Assembly (NCBI GenBank): GCA_902727855.1
Contig: CACVAS010000107.1
Span: forward strand, 62,001-126,000
Length of the DNA stretch: 64,000 nt
DNA from: an uncultured Sulfurovum sp.
GTDB lineage: Bacteria > Campylobacterota > Campylobacteria > Campylobacterales > Sulfurovaceae
Direction: 5' to 3'
The notes under the pieces are model-generated. The model was not told the DNA's origin. It did not search any database and saw only the letters and a program-made list of their open reading frames with translations. The translations under genes and the position numbers were made by a program. Of this stretch, positions 24,850-32,694 are shown piece after piece; position 1 is the stretch's first letter, and the number at the start of each line of letters is the position of its first letter.

Positions 24850-26823
24850 TTAACTATTTCTTTTAATCCTTACTTTTTTAGGGTCAAAAAGTGCGATAGC
24901 TTCTTTAACCATGGGCTCTTGGAGTAGGGTTGAAGGGTCTTTTTCTTTTGCTGCTTCAGTCTCACCTGCATCTGGCGCTATACATGAGCTTTTCATTTCA
25001 ATATCTTCTATCATCGATGAAGTATCTGCATCATTATGTGGGATTTGGGCTTCGACAGGCTCAGCCACCGTGTTTTGTGTGTAGTTCCTAGACTGAGGAG
25101 TATCGCTCACTGAGCTTGTCGAAGTGGTGGGTGTTGAGTTTTCTGCAGTGTTAACTACTTTTTTTTTAGGAATGTTGACAATTTTTGTTTCAAGACCAAA
25201 TGTCTCTTTTACAAACATATTGATGACGCCCCAGTGGGCTATAAGAGATTTTTTGTCATCACCTTCGGCTGTAGATTCCCAGGTCAATTTATTTTCTATA
25301 AAACTTATAAATAAGATATTGTTTTTAAATACTTCACCTACATCAAAACTTCTATCGTAGATCTTTTCTATTAATAGATTAAAAGTACTTTGATGTGCAT
25401 TGGTTGTTGGTGTTTCTACTGTTATGTTATTATCTTCTATAGGTTCATATGTAGGCTCTATAGATCCACCTACAGGTGGTTGGCTATCTTCTATGGAGAC
25501 TTCATTAGTTTGTGTAGTTGATGTTTCTGTAGATGAAGCCTTTTCCATAATGTCTAATGGTTTTATCTCTGTAGAGGTTTCATCAGAAGGGAGTACAAAG
25601 AGTTCTTCAGCTTCATCTTTTTGAATGATTGGTTCTACTGTTTTTTGAGGTGTCTCTTTTTGTATCTCACCTTTTGTGTTTTCTACTATTTTACTTTCTT
25701 CTGGAGGGGATGGCCTTGCGGGAGTAGGTTGAGAGACAACTTGTGTAGTGATTTCTACACCTTTAAGCTCATTTTCTAAGCTTCGTATCATAGTGTCAAT
25801 CTCTTTTGTTTCTAAAGACTCTACCATCTTAAAGAGTGATAAAGAGAGTACAAATTCACCATCGCTACCTAGGGCTAACAGAGATTTTGAATCTGCAATG
25901 ACTCTAAAAAAACGCTCTATAATCATAGGACTAAACTTAGTACTATGACTTAAAAGTAGTTCTTTAAGATAGAGTGTTAGCTCATCCAATATCATTTCTG
26001 CTTCATAGTCTGTTGCCATATGTATAAAAGCTAAAATCTTTTGGGTATCTTTTAACATGATATCGTTAAGTAAGTTTTCTAAGTGAGATGGTTCTATGAT
26101 ACCTAACATTTGGGTGACAGTGTTAATATCTACAAAATTCTTAGAATAGACGATGGCTTGATCTGTAAGTGTAAGTGAATCTCTTAAGCTCCCCGCACCA
26201 GAGCGTGCTAAAATTTCTAGAGCATCTTTTTCAAAGCCTATGTTTTCTAGGTTTAGTATGTGTTCTAAATGACCCCGTACAAGGTTTTGTGGAATTTTTT
26301 TAAATCTAAAGTGTTGGGTACGAGAGAGTATGGTTGCAGGCAGTTTTAAAGGGTCTGTTGTTGCCAAGATAAACTTGACAAAATCTGGTGGTTCTTCTAA
26401 GGTTTTAAGTAGAGCATTAAATGCTTGGTTGGTAAGCATATGGACTTCATCTATGATAAAGATTTTAAAACGAGCAGATGATGGTTTATATTTGGTATGT
26501 TCTATGAGGTCTTTAATATCGTCTATACCACGGTTTGAGGCAGCATCCATCTCTATAATGTCCATATGACTATTGCTACTTGCCATGGTACAGTGTGTAC
26601 ATGTGCCACAAGGTTGTGAAGTAGTCCCCTTTTCACAGAGTAAAGCTTTCGCAAAGATACGTGCAGTAGAAGTTTTACCACTTCCTCTTAATCCAGAGAA
26701 AAGATAGGCATGAGAGAGTCTATCTCCATCTAGTGCTAGTGACAAGGTTTGAGAGACTGCCTCTTGGCCAATTAAGTCATCAAATGTGGCAGGCCGATAT
26801 TTTCTTGCTAAGGCTAAAGACAC
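24850..26823 (-). CDS. dnaX: DNA polymerase III gamma/tau subunit
   Basis: This 657-residue clamp-loader subunit has an N-terminal AAA+ ATPase with Walker A SGLRGSGKTSTARI, the zinc cysteines (CEKG....PCGTCTHC), Walker B IIDEVHML and the sensor/SRC segment LATTDPLKLPATILSRTQ. Domain III follows to about 360. A long Thr/Pro/Glu-rich linker (about 365-470) and a second Ser/Thr-rich stretch (about 560-625) make it longer than many relatives. The second stretch carries a palindromic element read in frame (25050-25124). It starts at GTG 26823, preceded by GAGGAG. Confidence 0.95.
   Translation of the reverse strand: MSLALARKYRPATFDDLIGQEAVSQTLSLALDGDRLSHAYLFSGLRGSGKTSTARIFAKALLCEKGTTSQPCGTCTHCTMASSNSHMDIIEMDAASNRGIDDIKDLIEHTKYKPSSARFKIFIIDEVHMLTNQAFNALLKTLEEPPDFVKFILATTDPLKLPATILSRTQHFRFKKIPQNLVRGHLEHILNLENIGFEKDALEILARSGAGSLRDSLTLTDQAIVYSKNFVDINTVTQMLGIIEPSHLENLLNDIMLKDTQKILAFIHMATDYEAEMILDELTLYLKELLLSHSTKFSPMIIERFFRVIADSKSLLALGSDGEFVLSLSLFKMVESLETKEIDTMIRSLENELKGVEITTQVVSQPTPARPSPPEESKIVENTKGEIQKETPQKTVEPIIQKDEAEELFVLPSDETSTEIKPLDIMEKASSTETSTTQTNEVSIEDSQPPVGGSIEPTYEPIEDNNITVETPTTNAHQSTFNLLIEKIYDRSFDVGEVFKNNILFISFIENKLTWESTAEGDDKKSLIAHWGVINMFVKETFGLETKIVNIPKKKVVNTAENSTPTTSTSSVSDTPQSRNYTQNTVAEPVEAQIPHNDADTSSMIEDIEMKSSCIAPDAGETEAAKEKDPSTLLQEPMVKEAIALFDPKKVRIKRNS
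25050..25124. repeat. palindromic element inside dnaX, read in frame
   Basis: CTTCGACAGGCTCAG (25050-25064) and CTGAGCTTGTCGAAG (25110-25124) form a 15-bp inverted repeat with one G-U pair. On the coding strand the element adds about 25 residues, including the peptide TVAEPVEAQ. Related arms occur in folC (32149-32200) and mfd (32736-32802). Confidence 0.75.
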
Positions 26824-26879
26824 AATGACTCCTCAATTATTTAGTACTACTATTGTAGTTAAATTTTACTTTTAACCGG

Positions 26880-26885
26880 TATAAT
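26880..26885 (+). promoter_or_regulatory. -10 box for the zinc metallopeptidase gene
   Basis: TATAAT stands 37 bases before the metallopeptidase ATG, in the 99-base divergent region shared with dnaX. Confidence 0.45.
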
Positions 26886-26922
26886 TTAGTTAAATTCGAA
26901 AATCAATATTTAAAGGCTAGTG

Positions 26923-27819
26923 ATGAAATGGAAAGGTGGAAGAAAAAGTTCAAATGTTGAAGACAGAAGAGCTACTTCAGGTGGGGGTGGTGGTCGTGGA
27001 CTACCTTCAATGGGGACAATGATGATGCTATGGCCTGTCGTTCGGCCACTGCTTAAAACCAAGTTCGGTTGGGCAATTATTGGGCTAGGTGCAGCAGCAT
27101 ATTTTGTTGGATTTAACCCTTTGTCACTCATAGGTATGGGTGGCTCAACTTCTAAGACGACAGTTGCAAATGAGGCTAAAGACAATGAAATGTCAGCGTT
27201 CATGTCTACAACATTAGGCTATACTGAAGAAGTCTGGAACACTGTCCTGCCAAAATATGGTATGAAATATAGGGAACCTAAAATGGTGCTTTACCGTGGT
27301 GGAACAAAATCTGGATGTGGCTTTGCAGATTCGGCAATGGGGCCTTTCTACTGTCCTGCTGATTATAAAGTGTACTTAGACCAGAGCTTTTTTGAAGAGC
27401 TTGCTAAAAATCATTCTGCTCCTGGTGACTTCGCTCAAGCTTATGTCCTTGCACATGAAGTAGGACACCATATTCAAAACCTTCAAGGTACATTGGCTAA
27501 GGTACAGCAGGCAAAACAAAGTTGGGGAGGTAGTAGTACTAAAGCGAATGCACTACAAGTCAAAGTAGAACTTCAAGCAGACTGTTATGCAGGGGTGTGG
27601 GCACACCATGCTCACAATAGGTTTGGTATTTTAGAAAAAGGTGATTTAGAAGAAGCACTTCGTGCGGCTGCTTCTATAGGTGATGATACTTTACAAAAAA
27701 AAGCAGGACAGTATGTAAACCCCGATGGCTTTACACATGGCTCCTCTGCACAACGTATGGCTTGGTTAAGACGTGGTCTTAAAACAGGTGATATGAGAGA
27801 GTGTAATACGTTTCAATAG
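26923..27819 (+). CDS. neutral zinc metallopeptidase (YpfJ/KPN_02809 type), membrane-anchored
   Basis: This 298-residue protein has the family order: a charged, Gly-rich N-terminus (MKWKGGRKSSNVEDRR), one membrane helix (about 45-70), then a zincin domain. The HEVGHHIQ zinc motif with catalytic Glu is near residue 185. The third ligand Glu is in VELQADCYAGVWAH. The flanking segment SGCGFADSAMGPFYCPADYKVYLD is typical of PF04228. The substrate is unknown. The ATG at 26923 has AAAGG before it; a GTG just upstream is in frame. It is divergent from dnaX. Confidence 0.92.
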   Translation: MKWKGGRKSSNVEDRRATSGGGGGRGLPSMGTMMMLWPVVRPLLKTKFGWAIIGLGAAAYFVGFNPLSLIGMGGSTSKTTVANEAKDNEMSAFMSTTLGYTEEVWNTVLPKYGMKYREPKMVLYRGGTKSGCGFADSAMGPFYCPADYKVYLDQSFFEELAKNHSAPGDFAQAYVLAHEVGHHIQNLQGTLAKVQQAKQSWGGSSTKANALQVKVELQADCYAGVWAHHAHNRFGILEKGDLEEALRAAASIGDDTLQKKAGQYVNPDGFTHGSSAQRMAWLRRGLKTGDMRECNTFQ

Positions 27820-27830
27820 ATGAAAAAATA

Positions 27831-28040
27831 TTAAACTATCCACCTCTCCTCTTTAAATACAAGTACATTGTTTATAGTAAATGTACTTGTGTCTATCATC
27901 ACATCGATGTGAAATTTTCCGCTATTTTTTTTCATGCCTTCTTTGGCGTAGATACCATGTTTTGCACCTAAGGAGAGGTGAATCTAAGATAAGTAGATTA
28001 GTGCGATTTGGTGAAGCATGGTGTACGAGTGCAGTAGTCA
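27831..28040 (-). pseudogene. decayed C-terminal fragment of a peptidase-like gene (possibly M29 aminopeptidase)
   Basis: No intact gene lies between 27820 and 28040, but the minus strand reads GAKHGIYAKEGMKKNSGKFH and on through HIDVMIDTSTFTINN to a TAA at 27831-27833. In another frame upstream it reads TALVHHASPNRTNLLILDS. The H-I-D-x-M-I segment after a Lys/Asn turn resembles the end of M29 (AmpS/leucyl aminopeptidase T) enzymes, where HVDFMIG is conserved. The two parts need a frame change to join, and nothing intact precedes them. I read it as a gene remnant left by deletion. The family assignment is tentative. Confidence 0.4.
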
Positions 28041-28352
28041 TTAGTCATCATCCTCGAAATCGCTTGGATCAAACTCCATCTTAAAGGGTTCCTCAATCAC
28101 AGGTTTTAACTCTGTAATATCTTCAGCAGATATACTAAGAGTCATTGCTACAAATGAGGCTAAAGCATTATCATCTATAATCTCTTGGCATGTTTTAGAG
28201 GTGTTGTAAATTGTGAGTATACGGTCTTTCATGAGAATATCTCTAGTACCAATATTTAAGTCTGCGGCTATCTCATGTAAATCTGGACGATTAAGGTGTA
28301 CACCATTTACTTTCATGCTAAAGCCTTCTCTTGGCTTACTTCCTGGAAACAT
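28041..28352 (-). CDS. conserved-looking hypothetical protein with acidic tail
   Basis: I do not recognise this 103-residue protein. It is soluble, with a helical middle part (RPDLHEIAADLNIGTRDILM, then TCQEIIDDNALASFVAMTL) and a tail ending in acidic residues (DPSDFEDDD). AGGAAG is well placed before the ATG, codon use looks like that of its neighbours, and no paralogue is in the window. It directly abuts the pseudogene remnant. A shorter form from the ATG at codon 13 is possible. Confidence 0.6.
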   Translation of the reverse strand: MFPGSKPREGFSMKVNGVHLNRPDLHEIAADLNIGTRDILMKDRILTIYNTSKTCQEIIDDNALASFVAMTLSISAEDITELKPVIEEPFKMEFDPSDFEDDD

Positions 28353-28404
28353 TTTTCTTCCTATTTTTAAATATATTTGAACAGAGTATATCTAAATATA
28401 CATT

Positions 28405-28444
28405 TAAGGGGTAAGAAGACTCTACAGACATATCTAACCCCTTA
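28405..28444. terminator. hairpin between divergent genes, before leuS
   Basis: TAAGGGGT (28405-28412) pairs with ACCCCTTA (28437-28444) across a 24-base loop, just upstream of the leuS -10 box. With that loop size and no T run it is a weak candidate; a protein-binding inverted repeat is equally possible. Confidence 0.3.
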
Positions 28445-28449
28445 TTCGA

Positions 28450-28455
28450 TATAAT
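28450..28455 (+). promoter_or_regulatory. -10 box for leuS operon
   Basis: TATAAT at 28450-28455 lies 39 bases before leuS. Confidence 0.5.
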
Positions 28456-28494
28456 CTTTAGCAATATGAAATACCAAAAAATAAGTGAGAATGA

Positions 28495-30942
28495 ATGAGT
28501 TACAATCCAAGTGAGATTGAAGCCAAATGGCAGAAGAAATGGAATGAAGAGAAGGCTTTTGAGCCGGATGATGGATTAGAGAGAAAAAAGAAATATATTC
28601 TCTCTATGTTCCCTTTTCCTAGTGGACGTCTGCATATGGGACATGTAAGAAACTATGCCATTGGTGATGCGTTTGCTCGTTACTACAGGAAACAAGACTT
28701 TAATGTACTCCATCCTATCGGTTGGGATGCTTTTGGTATGCCTGCTGAAAATGCAGCGATTAAACATGGAAGACACCCGAAAGACTGGACATACTCGAAC
28801 ATAGACTACATGAGAAAAGAGCTAAATACTTTAGGGCTTTCTTTTTCTAAAACGCGTGAGTTTGCTACATGTGACGAGCTATACACGAAGTGGGAACAAG
28901 AGTTTGTCATCAAGATGTTTGAAGAAAAGCTTCTGTACCGTGAAAGCACTACCGTGAACTGGTGTGAAGACTGTCATACAGTACTTGCTAACGAACAAGT
29001 AGAAGAAGGGTGCTGTTGGAGATGTGATAATCCAGTAGAACTTAAAGAGATGCCTGGGTATTACCTTGACATCATCAAGTATGCAGATGATTTACTAGGT
29101 GACCTTAAAGAACTTGAAGGTAAGTGGCCAAATCAGGTACTTACGATGCAAGACAATTGGATAGGGAAGTCTCAAGGGCTTGAGTTTGACTTTGAACTTA
29201 GTCCCGCTTCAAAAGAGAAGCTTGGTGGAAATTTTGATAAATACACCGTGTTTACCACACGTCCAGATACCATCTATGGTGTGACCTACTCAGCACTTGC
29301 TCCTGAACATGACATTACGAAGTACTTACTTGAAAATAGATTGTTAGATGCAAAGGTAAGTGAGCGTATCATCGAAATTATGAACATGACTGAGATCGAA
29401 CGTGCCAAAGAGGGTAAAGAGGGGTATGACTTAGGGATTACCGTGATACACCCGCTTACAAACGAAGAGATACCAGTATGGACAGCAAATTTTGTACTTG
29501 CAGGTTATGGTGGTGGGGCTGTGATGGCCGTTCCTGCACATGATGAGAGAGATTTTGAGTTTGCTACAAAGTATGACTTGCCTATCAAACGAGTGATAAG
29601 TGGTGGTGATGAACTTCCCTATACACTTGCGGGTGAGTTAGTTGATTCTGCTGCATTTACAGGGTTAGGTAATTATCCGGCTCAAGCTAAGATTATCTCT
29701 ATGTTTGAAGAGGGTGGTTTAGGTAAGGGTACAACAAACTACAAGCTAAGAAACTGGGGTATCTCTAGGCAACGTTACTGGGGTGCACCTATACCATTTG
29801 TACATTGTGATGACTGTGGTTTGGTAGCAGAGAAGATAGAAAACTTACCTGTAGCACTTCCTGAAGATGTAGAGATAACGGGTGAGGGTAACCCACTTGA
29901 TAATCACCCAATATGGAAACATACCAAATGTCCAAAATGTGGCAAAGATGCGACACGTGAGACAGATACGTTAGATACTTTTGTACAGTCAAGTTGGTAT
30001 CAGTTCCGTTATGCGACCCATCCTAACAAATGGAATGAGATAGGCATAGACAAAGAAGAGGCAAACTATTGGCTAGGGGTAGATCAGTACATCGGTGGGA
30101 TAGAACATGCCATCTTACACTTACTTTATGCACGTTTTTTTACCAAGGTACTCCGCGACCTTGGATACCATGATATAAATGAGCCGTTTGAGAACCTACT
30201 TACCCAAGGTATGGTACTCATGGATGGTGCTAAGATGTCTAAGTCTAAAGGAAACACGGTTGACCCTGACGCATTGGTAGAAAAGTATGGTGCTGACACA
30301 GCTAGACTTTTTACACTGTTTGCTGCACCTCCAGCTAAAGAGTTAGAGTGGAATGACTCTGCTGTTGAGGGTGCATTTAGGTTCTTAAAGAAGTTATTTG
30401 ACAGACATGAAAAAGTAATTGGTAATGCACTACCAAACATTGACCAAGAGGGTTTGTCAAAAGAGTCTAAACTTGCACGTGTCAAAGTGTATGAAGCGTT
30501 ACAAAAGTCTAGTGATGTGTATGAAAAGACATTTGCGTTCAACACACTCATTGCAGCTTGTATGGAAGCACTTAATGCGCTTGATAAACAAGATAATGGT
30601 GATGTGTGGACAGAAGGTATGTACATCATGCTTAATCTCTTAGAGCCTATTGTTCCGCATGTAACATCTGAGCTTTCTGAGATGTTGTTTAGTAGAGAAA
30701 ATTTAGGTGCGAAGCTTGAAGTAAAAGAAGAAGTCTTCGTACAAGATAGCATCCTCTACATGGTGATGATAGGTGGCAAGAAGCGTACTGAAGTAGAAAT
30801 GAGTCCATCTGCATCCAACGATGAGATACTTGCTACAGCAAAAGAAGCTGGGGCAAAGTGGCTTGAAGGTATGAATATCGTCAAAGAGATAGTGGTACCA
30901 AATAAATTGGTTAACTTAGCTGTAAAACCAGATAAAGGATAG
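28495..30942 (+). CDS. leuS: leucyl-tRNA synthetase
   Basis: This 815-residue class-I synthetase charges tRNA-Leu. The HIGH motif appears as [15 protein letters not shown] (about 40-55) and KMSKS as [14 protein letters not shown] (about 580). The zinc/ZN-1 cysteines ([13 protein letters not shown]...CCWRC) and the editing domain (CP1; [25 protein letters not shown]) are present, so hydrolytic editing is expected. It starts the leuS-lptE-folC-mfd run; the lptE-like gene begins four bases after its stop. Confidence 0.97.
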   Translation: MSYNPSEIEAKWQKKWNEEKAFEPDDGLERKKKYILSMFPFPSGRLHMGHVRNYAIGDAFARYYRKQDFNVLHPIGWDAFGMPAENAAIKHGRHPKDWTYSNIDYMRKELNTLGLSFSKTREFATCDELYTKWEQEFVIKMFEEKLLYRESTTVNWCEDCHTVLANEQVEEGCCWRCDNPVELKEMPGYYLDIIKYADDLLGDLKELEGKWPNQVLTMQDNWIGKSQGLEFDFELSPASKEKLGGNFDKYTVFTTRPDTIYGVTYSALAPEHDITKYLLENRLLDAKVSERIIEIMNMTEIERAKEGKEGYDLGITVIHPLTNEEIPVWTANFVLAGYGGGAVMAVPAHDERDFEFATKYDLPIKRVISGGDELPYTLAGELVDSAAFTGLGNYPAQAKIISMFEEGGLGKGTTNYKLRNWGISRQRYWGAPIPFVHCDDCGLVAEKIENLPVALPEDVEITGEGNPLDNHPIWKHTKCPKCGKDATRETDTLDTFVQSSWYQFRYATHPNKWNEIGIDKEEANYWLGVDQYIGGIEHAILHLLYARFFTKVLRDLGYHDINEPFENLLTQGMVLMDGAKMSKSKGNTVDPDALVEKYGADTARLFTLFAAPPAKELEWNDSAVEGAFRFLKKLFDRHEKVIGNALPNIDQEGLSKESKLARVKVYEALQKSSDVYEKTFAFNTLIAACMEALNALDKQDNGDVWTEGMYIMLNLLEPIVPHVTSELSEMLFSRENLGAKLEVKEEVFVQDSILYMVMIGGKKRTEVEMSPSASNDEILATAKEAGAKWLEGMNIVKEIVVPNKLVNLAVKPDKG

Positions 30943-30945
30943 AGT

Positions 30946-31482
30946 ATGAAAAAAGTATTGTTGTTTACCATATTAGCATTTGTTGTAACTGCATGTGGGT
31001 ATAAACCATCATCACACTACATTAAGCAAGTTTTTGAAGACACTGTGTATGTTGAAGTAGAGGTTGACAGGGTTGAACCTGAAAACGCTCCTTTTGTGAA
31101 AGACGAAATGAATCGTTTAGTCTATACACGTTTTAAAGGAAGTATTGTCCCTAAAGAACAAGCTGGTAGCCAAATACTTATTAGTTATAGTGGAAGTCGT
31201 TTTAGACCTCTTGCGTATGAAAATGGTTATGTTACGCGATATAGAGCAGATATTAGGGTGAAGTTTGAAATGAGAACCAAGAGAGGTAAGTTGAAAAAAA
31301 GTATCACTTCTAGAGTTGAGTCTGACATTGAAGCATCATCACTTACATCCTCTAAACTTAGAACAGAAGCAATCCGAAGTGGGTTAGAAAAAGCACTAGA
31401 CGAATTTGTAGCTTATGTATCGGCTAAGGGTACGACTAAAGCAAAAAAGAAAAAGAAGAAAAAAATTAAAGTAGAGAAATAA
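30946..31482 (+). CDS. lptE: LptE-like LPS-assembly lipoprotein
   Basis: This 178-residue protein has a lipobox VTAC (Cys 17) followed by GYKPSSHYIKQ, the common LptE start in Campylobacterota. The middle has the LptE alpha/beta pattern with SYSGSRFRPLAYENGYVTRYR. The C-terminus is very basic (AKKKKKKKIKVEK). LptE plugs the LptD barrel and helps place lipopolysaccharide in the outer leaflet. The position between leuS and folC matches Campylobacter jejuni, which supports the call more than the weak sequence pattern does. It lies four bases after leuS and six before folC. Confidence 0.78.
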   Translation: MKKVLLFTILAFVVTACGYKPSSHYIKQVFEDTVYVEVEVDRVEPENAPFVKDEMNRLVYTRFKGSIVPKEQAGSQILISYSGSRFRPLAYENGYVTRYRADIRVKFEMRTKRGKLKKSITSRVESDIEASSLTSSKLRTEAIRSGLEKALDEFVAYVSAKGTTKAKKKKKKKIKVEK

Positions 31483-31488
31483 AATATA

Positions 31489-32661
31489 GTGTCAATACCA
31501 CTTCATCTTTTTTTGGATAACAAACCACTCTATTATAAAGAGATAGATCATAAGTGCGTTCATATCGCTTATGACCTACTTAAGCCTCATATACAGCGTC
31601 CTAGAACTGTACATATTGTAGGTACGAATGGCAAGGGGTCTACGGGACGAATGGTGGCCCATCTTGCATATTTGCAAGGCATTAGGCAAGAGAAATTAGG
31701 TATGAGAAAGTATAGTGTTGGACACTATACATCACCACATATTTTGAAATTTAATGAACGTATCTGGATAGATGGTGATGATGCTTCAGATGAAATGTTA
31801 GAAAAGGCACATCAAAGACTTTTTAGTATTTTAGGTCAAGAGATGTCTGAGCTTTTAAGCTATTTTGAGTACACAACACTTTTGGCTTTTGTGGTTTTTG
31901 AAAAATGCGACTTGATGGTACTTGAAGCAGGGCTTGGTGGTGAGTTTGATGCAACAAATGTATGTGATAAGGAACTTTCGATTGTTACACCTATTGGATT
32001 AGACCATCAATCTTTTTTAGGAGAGACCATTGAAGAGATTGCAAGTACAAAGATACGAAGTATACAAAAGAAGGCTTTGTTAGCGCCACAAGTATATGAT
32101 GAAGTAGTCGTAGTTGCAAAAAAAATTGCAAACGAGGTAGGGGCAGTCCTTCGACAAGCTCAAGAACCGAAGAATAACAAGGTGGCTGAGCTTGCCGAAG
32201 CCAAAGGTTGGGGTGATTATCTGATTGACAATGCAAATGTAGCTTTACAAGCATTGGATATTTTAAATATAAACTATGATATTAATGATTTAAAATCTTT
32301 AGAGCTCTTTGGACGTTTTTATGCGTTGCGTGAAAATATACGGATAGATGTAGGACATAACCCCTTGGCTGCGCGTGCTATAGTAAAAGCGCTAGATGAA
32401 AAAGTAGTTTTGATATATAATAGCCTTGATGACAAAGACTATGAAACGGTGTTACGTATTTTAAAACCTAAAGTGAAACGCGTAGAGATTATTTCAATAA
32501 AGTCACAACGTGCTACAACTACACATGAGATAGAAAAAGCCTTAGAAACTGTAGAACTCGAATATCGTCATTTTCAAAATAAAATAGATGATAACGAGAC
32601 ATATTTGGTTTTTGGATCATTTTATGTCGTAGAAGAATTTTTAAAACAAAGAAATATGTAG
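31489..32661 (+). CDS. folC: folylpolyglutamate / dihydrofolate synthase
   Basis: This 390-residue Mur-ligase-fold enzyme adds glutamate to folates. The P-loop is GTNGKGSTGRMVAH near residue 46. YTSPHILKFNERIWIDG, LEAGLGGEFDATNV, TPIGLDHQSFLG and RVDVGHNPLAARA-type motifs (here IRIDVGHNP) are present. It starts at GTG 31489; no ATG precedes it. Residues about 221-238 (LRQAQEPKNN...VAELAEAK) come from a palindromic element inserted in frame (32149-32200) in a loop region. The enzyme otherwise looks intact. Confidence 0.93.
   Translation: MSIPLHLFLDNKPLYYKEIDHKCVHIAYDLLKPHIQRPRTVHIVGTNGKGSTGRMVAHLAYLQGIRQEKLGMRKYSVGHYTSPHILKFNERIWIDGDDASDEMLEKAHQRLFSILGQEMSELLSYFEYTTLLAFVVFEKCDLMVLEAGLGGEFDATNVCDKELSIVTPIGLDHQSFLGETIEEIASTKIRSIQKKALLAPQVYDEVVVVAKKIANEVGAVLRQAQEPKNNKVAELAEAKGWGDYLIDNANVALQALDILNINYDINDLKSLELFGRFYALRENIRIDVGHNPLAARAIVKALDEKVVLIYNSLDDKDYETVLRILKPKVKRVEIISIKSQRATTTHEIEKALETVELEYRHFQNKIDDNETYLVFGSFYVVEEFLKQRNM
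32149..32200. repeat. palindromic element inside folC, read in frame
   Basis: CTTCGACAAGCTCAA (32149-32163) and CTGAGCTTGCCGAAG (32186-32200) are inverted-repeat arms with two mismatch or wobble positions and a 22-base loop. The whole is read through without a stop. It is the same arm pair as in dnaX and mfd. Confidence 0.75.
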
Positions 32662-32680
32662 GGGGCGATTGCCATCGCAC
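32661..32680. repeat. small GC-rich palindrome between folC and mfd
   Basis: GCGAT (32665-32669) and ATCGC (32674-32678) pair around TGCC in the 33-base gap before mfd. Its GC content stands out from the neighbourhood. It may be a remnant of another short dispersed repeat or a weak attenuating hairpin. Confidence 0.3.
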
Positions 32681-32694
32681 CAAAAAGTGAGAAT

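Noticed and set aside
27881..28084. A 67-codon plus-strand frame in the gap after the metallopeptidase
   Set aside because: It has no good ribosome binding site and overlaps the hypothetical gene and the pseudogene remnant, whose minus-strand reading is more protein-like.
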